Positions 1-11,355 of a stretch of DNA of 64,000 nt are shown here, in pieces. The stretch's first letter is position 1. Every line of letters begins with the position of its first letter. A program made the translations under genes and the position numbers. The notes under the pieces are model-generated. The model was not told the origin of the DNA, made no database searches, and saw nothing but the letters and a program-made list of their open reading frames with translations. This DNA comes from Raphanus sativus. Lineage: Eukaryota > Streptophyta > Magnoliopsida > Brassicales > Brassicaceae. The stretch spans positions 22,453,579 through 22,517,578 of the forward strand of contig NC_079517.1 of NCBI RefSeq assembly GCF_000801105.2, read 5' to 3'.

Positions 1-404
1 AGCCGTCATAGTCCAAAAAATGGAGATATTCCATTTTTTCCGATCTTCAGGATTATTTGCGGAAACTTTCCATTTATCCGCGGAAACTGATGTTTATCCT
101 CCAAGCATAAACCGTCGCAAGGTCTACGGGTTTTTAAGAAATCGTAAGTGGGCCTCGAATCGAGTTTAGGACCCTTTGGGCCGTCTTTTGATTTGAGACG
201 TTTGTTACGATTTCTCCGATAAAGTTAATTTTCTGCGGTTTTATCGTAAACCAAACTGATGATCCCATTTGATCAAGAAATCAAGAAATGATTAGTCATG
301 GTTTGCGGAAGATCGTAATAAGGATAGTCGAGAATGCATGGTTTTACGTCGTATCGTCGTTTCGGAAGACTTTGGACGCTTCCGAAGATGGTTGGTGTAA
401 GCGT

Positions 405-747
405 GCTCGGTCGCTATAGCGACCGAGCTTGTTTCCGGGATAGCGACAGGGCTTTGTTTGGAGCTCGGTCGCTATAGCGACCGAGCTTTTCCTGTAGCTC
501 GCTCCCTATAGCGACCCAGCTTTTCCTGTAGCTCGCTCCCTATAGCGACCCAGCTTTTCCTGTAGCTCAGTCCCTATAGCAACCCAGCTTTGTTCGTAAC
601 TCACTCCCTATAGCGACCCAGCTTTGTTCGTAGCTCACTCCCTATAGCGACCCATCTTTGTTCGTAGCTCACTCCCTATAGCGACCCAGCTTTGTTCTTA
701 GCTCACTCCCTATAGCGACCCAGCTTTGTTCGTAGCTCACTCCCTAT
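405..747. repeat. 34-bp minisatellite with palindromic core (left block)
   Basis: About eight to nine tandem copies of a roughly 34-bp unit containing CCCTATAGCGACCCAGC. The first copies (405-428 and 462-487) are perfect palindromes of 24 and 26 bp centred on CGCTATAGCG. Later copies have lost symmetry by a few substitutions that are then shared along the array, as expected if the decayed unit was amplified. The array continues beyond the inserted solo LTR at 2106. Confidence 0.9.
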
Positions 748-2105
748 TGATATACCATGGATTTCACCTATTTTCTACCATGGTATAATAGTATTTTTAT
801 TATATAACTAATGTGTTTTCTAGCATGTTAGGTATGTTTTCAGGTTCAGGAGTGTTTCGTGATAAAGTGATGCTTTTGGAGCATTTTGGAGTACAAGAGA
901 TAATACACCCGAGTTGACCATTTAAGACCAAGTCGGAAGTCAACATTCAGAGAAGAATTGATCGATACTCATCCAGAGTTGTCGATCGATGTAGCTGTGA
1001 AGATCCGCGTACTAGAAGATTATAATCGATCGATACACATCTAGTGTTGTCGATCGATATGGAGGACGAAATGGTTTAGCCGACTACTTCACCAAGACTT
1101 CACCAAATTACGAGATTGCCCCTGACGAGTTTTTAACCTAATGGAAATGCTTAAATATCCTGCTAAGTGTTTTTTGACGGCAAGCTTTAGCAAGCAAGCT
1201 TTTGCAACCAAAGAGAAAAGCAGAGAGTGTGAGAGAAAGCTAGATTGTTATATGTTTTGAGAGATTGGAGAGATCATTGAGAGATTTGTGATTGAACTCC
1301 ATTTGTTTTCTATTCTCTATCTAATGCAATTTCTTTACCTATCTTGTGTTATGAATTGCTTAGCTATGTCTGAGTAGTCTACTTGTTAGATCTAGGGTTT
1401 AAATAGGTTTGTGGGATTAGCCCCAAACTATATTTGCTAAGCTGTGATATTCATCAATTAGATTGCACCCTATGCTTGTTCTAGAGTAGCTAACTAGAAC
1501 ATAGATCACTAGGACCCTTATATCTTGAATTATCTGTTTGAACTAGTTGTCTCCTTGGAGAAGAGCTAACCGCCCTCCTTGAGACCTAGTGTTCATTATC
1601 GGCTCGCGCCTAGGCATTTCTAGAAGCCGTCGATCGATATCCTAACTGGACTATCGATCGGCGCTGCGAAAGGTATATCGCTCGATATCTCTAAAGGATA
1701 TCGATCGACTCTTTTTCTGGTCAACAGACGACAGTTGAGATCAGAGATCTAGTTATTTAACCAGTGAGACATCACTAAATGTTAAACGGCTGAGTTCTTT
1801 AGTATCATGCAAACAAATTATTAGGCATTTATAGATATTATAATCTCCATTCCTGAATAAAAGCCCTAAGTCTAGCACTCTTCATTATCATTTAAACAAC
1901 CATCATATTGTTAGTTAGAGCAATTACCTTGCTCATTTTAATATTGTCATTTATATTTCCATCTTAAAAACCAACTTCACCTAGGATTGATTAATTGATT
2001 AGATTTAATTGGTTCCATAGCTCCTCGTTATTTGATCCCTAAGTACTACAGCTGAACCTCTTATTTGAGAGAGTAAAGCTCTATAGGGTAATTTGAGCAG
2101 TATAA
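748..2105 (+). mobile_element. Athila-type solo LTR inserted in minisatellite
   Basis: A 1358-bp LTR starting TGATATACCATGG, closely parallel to the Athila 3' LTR start at 9750 (TGATATATCATGG), and ending with the same tail as the Athila 5' LTR (..AAGTACTACAGCTGAACC..GAGCAG). It is flanked by a perfect 5-bp duplication CCTAT at 743-747 and 2106-2110. Removing the LTR and one CCTAT restores an uninterrupted minisatellite unit. No internal sequence is present, so this is a solo LTR left by LTR-LTR recombination. It contains several ATCGATCGA-type motifs (about 980-1070 and 1630-1720). Confidence 0.9.
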
Positions 2106-2237
2106 CCTATAGCGACCCAGCTTTGTTCGTAGCTCACTCCCTATAGCGACCCAGCTTTTCCTGTAGCTCACTCCCTATAGCGACCCAGCTTTGTAGCAAG
2201 CGAGCTTGTAGCGAGCGGGATTGTAGCGAGCGGGCTG
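2106..2237. repeat. 34-bp minisatellite (right block) with GTAGCGAGCGGG tail
   Basis: Continuation of the array seen at 405-747: two to three CCCTATAGCGACCCAGC units, then a short run of a different, roughly 15-bp motif containing TGTAGCGAGCGGG (about 2190-2237). Confidence 0.8.
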
Positions 2238-2584
2238 AAGTCTTTGTTTCGAGAACCCGTTGTCCGAGTATTCAAGCTTCAGTTTTACGATGAAAATATG
2301 ATCTTGTCGCAAAGTTCTTCGTAGAGATTCGGAAGCTTGGATACCTTTCGTAAAGATGCCGTCGACCGTTTTTATGAATGTTTGGATCAAGGATAGTGTT
2401 TTTCTGTTGTTTTAAGAAATCGTTGTTTTAATTTCGATACTGATCTATATTTTAAAACAAGATTTCTCCGCAAAATTCCTCGTAAAATATTTTTTACGAA
2501 TGTTTTTATTTCATAAAAATATTTACGCTAATTTTTATGGACGTTTGGACGTTAATTTCGTCGTGGCCGTTTTTGTCCCCAATA

Positions 2585-3269
2585 GTATTGTTGTTAGGTG
2601 ATTTAATTAGTTCTTTATCTAATTGTTCTTACTGCTAAGCTTAGGATTGATAACCCTAACTTAGATCTTAGGATTGATGTGGCGCAAGTGAGAGCTTCGT
2701 CTGTTGCCTTAATAAAACTAGTATGATCTGATTAGCTAGGCGCACACGAAAGTTGGTCTAGGTGGTTAGAGTAAACATAAAACCCATTCGCTAAAGCTTG
2801 CTAGAAGTAGTATCGATTGACACTCTGTAGGATACATTGATCTACAATCAATACGAGACATATATCGACAATCTGTAGGAACCATCGATGGACACTCCCT
2901 TGGGACTTGCATACGAGAGTTGAATACCTAGGTCTAAGCATTAGATAATATATACATACAAAAGTTGATAGATTATATTCCAAGTTTAAGTTCGAGAATA
3001 AGTTTGTTATAAATCCTTAACAACTCATTTAGTTTGCATACCTATTGAAACCTGAGAGTTCAATTAAGTCTAGCTCTTTCCTAATCTTGATAACCAACAA
3101 GCAATCTCTATCTATTTACTTGCTTAAAATCATTACTGTCTATCATTACTTCGAAAACAATAAATCTATTGTGTAATCTTAGAGTCCCTATGGATTTGAT
3201 CCCCAAGTACTACAACTGAACCTTTTATTTGAGATAGTAAGTTGCTCTAGGGTTAATTTGAGCATATCA
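2585..3269 (+). mobile_element. Athila-type 5' LTR, 5'-truncated
   Basis: Its end (GATCCCCAAGTACTACAACTG .. GAGCATATCA) matches the end of the solo LTR at 748-2105 in layout, and is directly followed by a plant gypsy primer-binding site. The 5' part is missing where the Tat-like LTR abuts (about 2584), so the Tat-like element probably inserted into or replaced it. It contains several ATCGAT-type motifs. Confidence 0.75.
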
Positions 3270-3270
3270 A

Positions 3271-3285
3271 ATTTGGCGCCGTTAT
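3271..3285 (+). promoter_or_regulatory. Primer-binding site of Athila-type element
   Basis: ATTTGGCGCCGTT directly after the LTR end ..ATATCA. The TGGCGCCGTT core is the usual PBS of plant Athila/Ty3 elements, where a tRNA 3' end primes minus-strand DNA synthesis. Confidence 0.8.
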
Positions 3286-3423
3286 ATTTAGTTTATAATA
3301 TTGCCTAGATTTTTATTTTTCTGTTTACTAATATTTTTTTCTTCTTTTCCTGCGGACACATGTACTTTAGAAGAAGGTCTGGAATTCAGACATCGAGCGC
3401 CGATCAACAAGATGACAAAATAA

Positions 3424-5097
3424 TTGATCGATTCTTTGCAAGAAGAATCAACCGATGTTGTGCTAACATTATCGATCGACACCGATCGGCCAGAAGCAGG
3501 TAAGTATGTGTTTACCAATTTCAATAATGGGAAAGTAGTTCTAAGAGATCCAAAGGGCCGAGTATGCAAATCAGTTATAAACATAATCTGCAATTTCTGT
3601 TGGAATAGCTGTTGTTATGAATGCTGCGCTGGAGCATCACCGAATGCTTGGAGATTACAACACGCCTGATCGGTTCTACACTAACAGGTCAGCGATCCGT
3701 CCACCAGAAATTCAGAGGAAGGACTTTGAGCTGAAACCCAAATATTTATCTCTAGTGGGTCAGAACCCCTTTCATGGTCTTCCTCATGAAAATCCCATAG
3801 ACCACATCGAAGCACTTGAGGACTTTGTGTCTACCATCAAGATGTACGGAGTCTCTGAAGACTACCTATTCAGCAAGCTCTTCCCACACTGTCTTGCTGG
3901 AGATGCAAGTTACTCGCTGAAACAATTGCAGCCAGGATCTTTGACTTGCAGAGTGATATCAATAGAGCCTTCCTCGACAACTTCATCAATGATGCACAAA
4001 CCGAGGAACTTAGGAATAAGATCTATAATTTTCTTCAAGGCACTACTGTAGCATTTAAGGCTTCTAGGATAAGATTCAGAGCCTACCAACGAGACTGCCC
4101 ACACCATGGTTTTTCCGAGATTTATATACTTAATATTTTCTTCAGAGGTCTCGATTGGACATACCAAGCAACTTTGGACGCTACGAGTCAAGGGAACTTC
4201 AAAACCAGGAGCACTGAAGAAGCTATGAGGCTCATTGAAAATGTTGCGACTAGCACTAGTGCCAAGAAGACTGATCTTGAGAGGAGGATGTTGGAGAATT
4301 GGAATGGAGATCGGATATCTAAGACCTTTCCACATGAAGGAGATGAAGAAGAGCATGTAGACCTCATCAATGAGACTGGTTTCGCGTACAGAGACTTGCT
4401 GATCCGCAGAAAAATATGAGGTTTACAAAAAGCTACAAGGCAGCACAGACTCACTAGAGCAAGGTGGAATCTATGATGGGAGAAGTTTTGAAAGGCCAGC
4501 AGAAAATGAGTGTGAATTTCGATGTAAGATTGGATTCCATGTATTCTGATTTAAATAAAAAGTTTGAGGCTTTGAGTGATCATGTCAAGAAATTGGATAG
4601 CCAGGTTGGGCATGACGATGGGTTTGTCAGAAGGGAAGAAAGATTCCTTCGTAGAAGAACTGACTTCCAATCCAAGGCATCCTGTTAATGCTGTGACATT
4701 GAGAAGTGGAAGACAACTCACCCCACATTTGCGAAAAAAATTGGAGGAATTAGACCGAGCTGAAAAATTAGAAGAAGTTCAACCCGATCCTGATGACAAG
4801 GAAGCTGAATCAGAGAGTCATGAGAGTATCGATCGACAACAGCAAGAAAGTTTCGATAGACACCACACCCATCCGGATCCTCAACTGTTTAAGTCTTTCG
4901 AACCAGTTGTATCAAGGGTATATGAACACAAAGCTCCCTACCCTCCCAACCAAGTGAAAGTGAGAAGAGAACTGGATAAAGCCATATGCAAGAAAGCATT
5001 CGACAAGATAATTGTCGGGATGCCACTCACTGACGCCATACAAATTTCTCCTCCAATCAAAAAGTACATGAAAGATATGGTGACCGGAGGTTTCTGA
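3424..5097 (+). pseudogene. Athila-type gag (and start of pol), frameshifted
   Basis: Open pieces at 3424-3669, 3617-4051, 3946-4419 and 4464-5097 in changing frames together cover a gag protein. Recognisable stretches are RPPEIQRKDFELKPKY, NPFHGLPHENPIDHIEALEDF and KLFPHCLAGDA, the conserved core of Athila-lineage capsid proteins. The later part (VTLRSGRQL, KAFDKIIVGMPLTDAIQ) matches the gag-pro junction of this lineage. SID tripeptides recur (LSIDTDRP, ESIDRQQQESFDRHH), encoded by ATCGATCGAC-type DNA. Frameshifts near 3640, 3940 and 4600 mean no full protein can be made. The product would be the particle-forming structural protein. Confidence 0.85.
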
Positions 5098-5299
5098 GCA
5101 AGTAAGCATAATGATTCAGGAAAGAATACCAGTTAAAAAACCAGACCCCGGTAGAGCCGATGAGTACGCTCGACTAATGGATGCCAGTAAGGAAGCCATG
5201 CTTGTTAACAAGGAAGAAGATGATGAATCCGAAATAAATGTCGATTGATACCTATCAGATAGTGTCGATCGACACCCTCTTGCATCGGACAGCTGGGTT

Positions 5300-6967
5300 A
5301 GGAAGAAGTACCAAAATTTGAATTAAAACAACTTTCAGCAGGACTCAAATACGATTTCCTCTACGATAACTCATATCCTGTCATAGTTAATGCTAACTTA
5401 ACTACCGGAGAACTAAATTTGTAGCTAAATAAGCTGCGCAAGCATCACAAAGCTCTTGGGTATTCTCTCGATGACATTCCAGGAATCTCGCCCGATTTAT
5501 GCATGCATAGGATACACCTAGAAGACTAGTCAAAGTCATCTATTGAGCTTCAAAGGAAACTGAATCCAAATCTGAAAGAGGTGGTGAAGAAAGAGATAAT
5601 GAAGCTTCTGGAAGCAGGAATTATCTATCAAATTTCAGACCGCAACTGGGTAAGTCTTGTACATGTCATGCCTAAGAAAGGAGGAGTAAAAGCAGTAAAG
5701 AATGACAAAGATGAACTTATTTCTATGAGGACTGTTACTGGACACCGGATGTGCATCGATTACAGGAAGCTCAACACTGCTACAAGAAAAGATCATTTCC
5801 CTCTACCCTTCATAGATCAGATGTTAGAAATGCTTGCAAACCACAAGTACTACTGTTTTCTCGATGGGTATTCAGGATTTTCCAGATTCCTATCCATCCG
5901 GATGACCAAGAAAAGACCACATTCACTTGTCCATATGGTTCATTTGCATACCGCAGGATGCCCTTTTGGGCTTTGTAATGTTCCTCCTACCTTCCAGAGA
6001 TGTATGATGTCCATTTTCACAGATACGATCGACGATTTCATTAAAGTCTCCATGGACGATTTGTCGGTGTATGGATCTAATTTTACATCATGCCTCAACA
6101 AATTGTGCAAGGTACTTTCCAGATGTGAGGAGAAGAATCTTGTCCTGAATTGGGACAAATGCTACTTTATGGTTAACGATGGGATTTTTCTAGAACACAA
6201 GGTAACAACAGTCGATATCGAGGTGGAGAGAGCTAAAATAGAGGGGATGATATGTTTGCAACCGCCCACCGATGTGAAAGATGTTAGAAGTTTTGTGGGG
6301 CATGCTGGATTCTACAGGAGATTCATAAAAGATTTTAGGAAAATAGCCAGACCCCTTACATCTCTCATGTGCAAAGAAGTGAAATTCGACTTCACTCCTG
6401 AGTGCCTAAAAGCTTTTGAAGAGATCAAGAAAGCTCTATTGACTACTCCCATTGTGCAAGCTCCATATTGGAGTTTACCACTCGAAATAATATGCGACGC
6501 AAGCAACTTTTTCGTAGGTGCAGTACTTGGCCAGAAAAAAGGACAAGAAGCTACATGTTGTCTACCATGCTAGTAGGACTCTCGACGATGCGCAAAGAAG
6601 TTATGCAACGACCGAAAAGGAGTTACTAGCAATTGTTTTGGCTTTCGAAAATTTTTGCCCCCACTTAGTTGGCTAGAAAGTAGTTGTGCACACCGACCAC
6701 ACTGCCTTGAAATACATAATGCAAAAGAAAGACGCAAAACCAAGACTTTTGAGATTGATCTTACTCCTGCAAGAATTCAATATCGAAATAAAAGATAAAA
6801 GAAGAGTAGAAAATGGAGTTGCTGATCATCTTTCACGAATTAGAGTCGAAGACGATGTTCCAATTGATGACTCCCTACCAACAGAAAATGTCTATCAAAC
6901 AGACTCAACGTTTATTGGAAACATGTGTTTAAATTTTGGGAAAAAATTGATCGATACACTACAATAA
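5300..6967 (+). pseudogene. Athila-type pol: reverse transcriptase and RNase H, broken
   Basis: The longest open part (5581-6573, 330 aa) carries the RT fold: KKEIMKLLEAGIIYQISDRNWV, RMCIDYRKLNTATRKDHFPLPFIDQM, YCFLDGYSGF, then the active-site region SMDDLSVYG (xMDD form) and the thumb/connection. A frameshift near 6540-6570 moves the RNase H part to another frame, and a TAG is visible near 6675. [22 protein letters not shown] and [10 protein letters not shown] close RNase H at about 6840. Homology to the lineage also extends upstream (5300-5560), with in-frame stops. Nothing resembling the integrase HHCC or DDE region follows, although it normally lies after RNase H, so it appears to be deleted. 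Not functional. Confidence 0.88.
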
Positions 6968-9740
6968 TTATCGATCGACACCTTAGACAACCAGCAATCC
7001 CACATGGAAAGCGACAAATTTATAGTTGAAATTAACGTCAACATCGATCGAGAACCAGACAAGACAATCGATCGACAGCGACAACATTCATCAAACGATT
7101 GACGGAAAACTCGAAGCATCAATCGATAGTGCCCCTGCGAATGCGACCGACGACTGGCCAGAACACTGCTAGCCGAGTTTTACAGTAGACACTGCTATAC
7201 CTTCAATGCAGTCTGTGAGTATGATGAAGAATACAGAGTTCTCAAGATTTCCCATGAGAACAGGGAACCAAAATCGATCAACAGCAACTACCGGCCATCG
7301 ATCGATACTCATCACGAGACAGAGTTAGACACAAGAGTAGAAGTTGATGCAGATTATGGTTATCTCAGACCAGATGAATTTGGTACCTCCAGAGATCTAG
7401 AAGGACAAAAAAGACCTATGGATGGACGAGTTCTACATGTTTCTAAGAAAAATTAAGCAGAAATTCTTGCAATGACTAATGGATCAGGGAACCTCTTCAA
7501 TCAGCAATACAATGCAAAGGATCCATCATCAATTGATAGGACAGTTCCAACACCAATCGACGCCCTTTACGAGTGTGGCAAGAGAGCTTATGATCACTCA
7601 GGCAAAATAAGATTTCATTGGGAAAGGAGAGATGAATATGTCATTCACAGAGATGAGCATGGAAATGCATGAGCCGCAGATGGCAAAATTATTCATGTGT
7701 CAAGGAGAGACATCAGAGAAATCCTGAAAAGAGCTGAGATGGATGGACATAATCACATTTGTCTACCAGAATATGTAGAGAAATTCAATACTACACATGC
7801 CAGAGCCAGATACTTACAGCAAAGCAGAAATTGATGACATGGTACATAAAATCTACAAAGCCCAGGAGATGACACTGGGTAACTACTACAGGAAGCTTAA
7901 TGATGTCTACTACCTATTCAACAACAGTATTATCTGGTTGACTACATGCAAGCACGAGATGCAACATGAGATAGACATGCTGCAAAGATAGAATGCGATC
8001 AGAACAGAAACATCAACATCGATCAACAGCCGTATTCGACCATCGATTGATACTCATGACACAATATTCCGAGGAAAGCTGATAACCGAAAGTTGTTACA
8101 GGACAAGCTTGATGAGATTATTTTTTTCTCTAGACTTGATGAAAGAGGAGATCGACCAAGAATTTAAAGATATTTCAGAATCAACAGATGTTGGAGTTGG
8201 AATGCAGCAGTGCAACATTGTAAACCCTCACTAGAGGATGCATGCAAATGAGGTTGCTAAAGAGATAAGGAAAAATCAGTGGACCATAGGAGATGAGGCC
8301 ATAAGAAGCTTTAATGGTACATGGTTTCAGCCGAGAGAAGAAAAAGTTGACACTCGTATCCAACCGAGTAGTCACTTTCTTCCATACTAGCCAAACAACC
8401 TCCAAAAGGTAAAGCTAAATGACTATAACAAACCGCTGAGTGGGAGGCAGCCCACTATTAGATAATTTCTTTTAATTTAGTTTAAATTGTTACTGATTTT
8501 CTTTTTTAATTTTATGCAGGTAAAAAGAAGAAAGAATCGAGAGACAATTGTTCCTAGTATTGATCGACGAGACCAGACCGACATCGATCACAGTAGTACA
8601 ACATCCGAAACGATCAATTGCAACTTAATTATGTCGATCGATACCCATAACATCGATCAGGTAGATCGCTTTCCTTGTTAAATTGTGTCCTTATGATTTA
8701 TGTTCTCACCAAACTTCAACTAGATAAACACTAGGGACAGTGTTATTTAAGTCCGGGAAGAGGTTTACTACCAATTTTATTTTTGAAGTCTTATAAAATG
8801 TTTTAAAAAGTTTTTATTGAGTCAAGAAGGAGATTATGATCAAATACAATTTGATTGCTACTCTAATCACTCTCTAGCACCATCTAGATTTATTGATTGT
8901 AGGATGTGTTAGATGGAAACACCGCAGTGTGTAACGTAATGCTAACATCCACACCTGCTGAGAATGTCTGGAGAAACCAAAGCTGATTACCAACCTTAAT
9001 TAACTTAACTTGCTTGTTTTGAGGTTTGGTATTCATTGGATCAGAGTCCTATTACAAGTCTAGAAGGTATTAAAGTCTGTGTGTTCTTGATTCCCATTTC
9101 ACCTTTCTTTAGCATCCATTAGAATAAAAAGATAGAGATGATTTCCTAGAAGATGTAGAGGGATATGTAAATTCCCTCTGACCCCATTATTTTAATTCAG
9201 AAGGGAATGATCACACATCGTTTGAAGCGAGGGATAGGTAAATTACATTTGATTCCATTATTCCCTTACACTTTGTCAAAAGCAGAGAAATTTGAAAAAA
9301 AATTAATAAGATGAACAAGATGTCTACACTAGTGTCACTGTTCATTGGCATTGAGATAGATTGGATTCAGAAAAGAGAAAAAAGAGAATGGAAAGAGTCA
9401 GAAAAAGACTAGATGTAGGTCCAGATACTTGCTTGAGTTGATTTCATTTATTCAGTGATCGATACTCTCAAGATGTAGCCTACATATCTATTTTATGCAG
9501 AAATGAGGTCAATAGAAGGGTATGTCAGGCACTATCAATGGAGTTTTGTGTTGTATGGTATAATGACTAAGCTAGTGTATAATACATTGAAAGATTTTGA
9601 GGTTAGTAATGAGTTATTTCCACCTATCATATTTGCAGAAGTGAGTAGTGATTTTAAATTCTATGAGTCCCTACTGTTTTCAAACCTCTTTCATAAAGAC
9701 TACTCTTTGTTTTGCTCGAGAACAAATAAAAAGGTAAATT
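6968..9740 (+). other. Post-pol region of Athila-type element, unassigned
   Basis: About 2.8 kb between RNase H and the PPT. It has only short ORFs (7472-7672, 7797-7991, 8487-8681) that I cannot assign to a family; in Athila elements the env-like ORF lies here, but no transmembrane-rich ORF is visible. ATCGATCGA-like motifs are dense at 6945-7140, 7270-7310, 8010-8060 and 8560-8665, and code for SID-like tripeptides in some frames. Near 8450 and 8510 there are poly-pyrimidine/AG strings resembling splice acceptors (ttttatgcag), as reported for env-like ORF splicing in the family; that use is inference. Confidence 0.5.
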
Positions 9741-9749
9741 TGGGGGAGT
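9741..9749 (+). promoter_or_regulatory. Polypurine tract of Athila-type element
   Basis: TGGGGGAGT lies immediately before the 3' LTR start TGATATATC; this is the usual plus-strand primer position. Confidence 0.8.
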
Positions 9750-9826
9750 TGATATATCATGGATTTTACCCATTATTAGCCATAGTATATAAGTGTCTTA
9801 TGATATATATATATAGTCGATCAATG

Positions 9827-9862
9827 CTATGGAATGATCGATATGCATTGATCATTCCATAG
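9827..9862. repeat. 13-bp inverted repeat / hairpin
   Basis: CTATGGAATGATC at 9827-9839 and its perfect reverse complement at 9850-9862 flank a 10-nt loop. A related single arm, GATCATTCCATAG, recurs at about 11155-11167, also just upstream of the second copy of the 135-bp repeat. Confidence 0.85.
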
Positions 9863-9997
9863 AATAGGCTTGATTCGCATGCGGAAGCTGGAATAAGTCA
9901 TCATTAGAATGATGTTTTTCTGAATAAACTGATATTTACATTTTTAACTAATTATATTTACTTTAAAATGTTTTTGTAAATCATTATTTTATATTTT
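9863..9997 (+). repeat. 135-bp direct repeat, copy 1
   Basis: Begins AATAGGCTTGATTCGCATGC and matches 11221-11355 with about two substitutions by eye. It is embedded in the Athila 3' LTR, so it is an addition to that LTR. Confidence 0.9.
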
Positions 9998-10020
9998 AGC
10001 ATATAAAATATAAAATATAA

Positions 10021-10040
10021 AAGTGTGTGTGTGTGTGTGT
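10021..10040. repeat. TG microsatellite
   Basis: A run of about nine GT units inside the broken Athila 3' LTR. Confidence 0.9.
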
Positions 10041-10207
10041 TTTAGAGGCTTTTTAGCATATTTATAGGTTCATGTGTGATTTGGAGTAAAGTGGTGATTT
10101 TAGAGCATTTTGGAGATAAGGATAGAAGAAACTCGTAGCTTATCATCGAACAAGTCTAGAGGTCGACATTCATAGTCAATAGTCGATCGATACACATTGT
10201 CTCTCGT

Positions 10208-10990
10208 CGATCGGCGGTAGGGGTGTCAAAATGAGCTATAGCACATGAGGTAGCTCAGCTCAGCTCAATTTTTCATGAGTATGATCAATATATTTTAGGC
10301 TCATTTAGTAAATGAGCTTATTGATCGAGCCTAAATTAGATCATGAGTTATATGATCGATCTTTAATGAACATGAGCTGGCTTATGAGCTTGTTCATTTT
10401 TATACTTACAATTATATATATATATATATTGATAACTTATATTTTTCTTATGTAAAAATGGATAATTTCTCTATTTATCATATTTATCTTCTAAAACTAA
10501 AATGCCAAACCAAATCTTGTTAAAAAAAAAATTTCTATATTGATCATATTTATCTTCTTAAATTAAAGATGATATTGAAGATGAAGACTATCACGAAGAA
10601 TAGGGATTTAGATCATTGGTTTGCTTTAATTTAATTTATTGAGCTTTTTGCAAAATTGACTCAAAACATGAAGTCAACCACAAAACTAACCTTTTTTTTT
10701 TTGATTTTTATTTTGCCCTATTCACCCTACAAGTTCATATTATTTACGAAAATGCCATTACTATTTTTTCTTCTGAAAATGACATTTTTACTCTCTCAAC
10801 CTCATCATCTTCATTTATTTACAAGATTTTCATTGCATCAATACATCAACCACCATGAACAACCAATTTGAAGCTCTTAATGCACCTCAAATCAATTTAC
10901 ACTTCTTCTTTCTCAATTCTTATCAACTAAAAATAATATCTCTTTCACTTTCTCTCCATATATAATTTCTGAGGTGATAGACATCATTCA
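10208..10990. other. Insertion in the 3' LTR, possible hAT-like relic
   Basis: It starts GGGGTGTCAAAATGAGC, the usual beginning of a Brassicaceae non-autonomous DNA element family, with repeated GAGCT/AGCTC words at 10240-10400. No matching far terminus or target duplication was found. The rest is AT-rich with a poly-T run near 10690. No gene is visible. Confidence 0.35.
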
Positions 10991-11220
10991 AATAATTGTT
11001 TGTAATGCTTGTGTTCTAGAGTAGCTAACTAGAACCTTTAACTTAGGATTGTGGACAACCACGACGGTAAGTTCTGCACCAGAATTTATTCTCTTGAACT
11101 AGGATTGCTAGAAACAAGCGACAGCTGATTTAGTTAAGACTAATGAAGCATATCGATCATTCCATAGCATTGATCGAATCTCGCACCATATCAACAAGCG
11201 ACAACTGAGATATTGTAGTC

Positions 11221-11355
11221 AATAGGCTTGATTCGCATGCGGAAGCTGGAATAAGTCATCATTTGAATGATGTTTTTCTGAATAAACTGATATTTACATT
11301 TTAAACTAATTATATTTACTTTAAAATGTTTTTGTAAATCATTATTTTATATTTT
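11221..11355 (+). repeat. 135-bp direct repeat, copy 2
   Basis: Matches 9863-9997 and then continues into about 500 bp of very AT-rich text. It is probably the source of copy 1, because its right flank continues smoothly while copy 1 ends abruptly in LTR sequence. Confidence 0.85.

Larger units (their letters stand above)
1..2584 (-). mobile_element. Tat-type Ty3/gypsy LTR, partial, minus orientation
   Basis: The text resembles the better-defined Tat LTR at 44246-45704: Brassicaceae-style 'cggaaac..tttatcc' blocks, a central minisatellite, and an edge that reads on the minus strand as a T-rich start followed by TTGGGGACAAAAACGG, parallel to TTGGGGGTAAAAAACGG in that LTR. It runs off the left end of the window, so its far edge and internal region are not seen. 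It is interrupted by a solo LTR at 748-2105. The right edge near 2584 is inferred from that parallel alone; no TSD could be checked. Confidence 0.5.
9750..11220 (+). mobile_element. Athila-type 3' LTR, broken by insertions
   Basis: It begins TGATATATCATGGATTTTACC like the solo LTR. Matching blocks recur at about 9750-9815, 9998-10207 (GAGCATTTTGGAG, then ATCGATCGATACAC-type motifs) and 10995-11150 (TTCTAGAGTAGCTAACTAGAAC). Between them lie a 135-bp duplicated segment (9863-9997), a TG microsatellite, and an insertion at about 10208-10990 that begins GGGGTGTCAAAATGAGC. The canonical LTR end is not seen; the text changes to an unrelated AT-rich segment at 11221. Confidence 0.65.

Noticed and set aside
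405..747. Possible CRISPR-like array
   Set aside because: The repeats are contiguous units without unique spacers, and this is a plant nuclear repeat.
10656..10871. 71-aa hydrophobic ORF (possible membrane protein)
   Set aside because: Phe/Leu richness comes from a poly-T and C/T-rich stretch; no promoter or homologous feature is seen.
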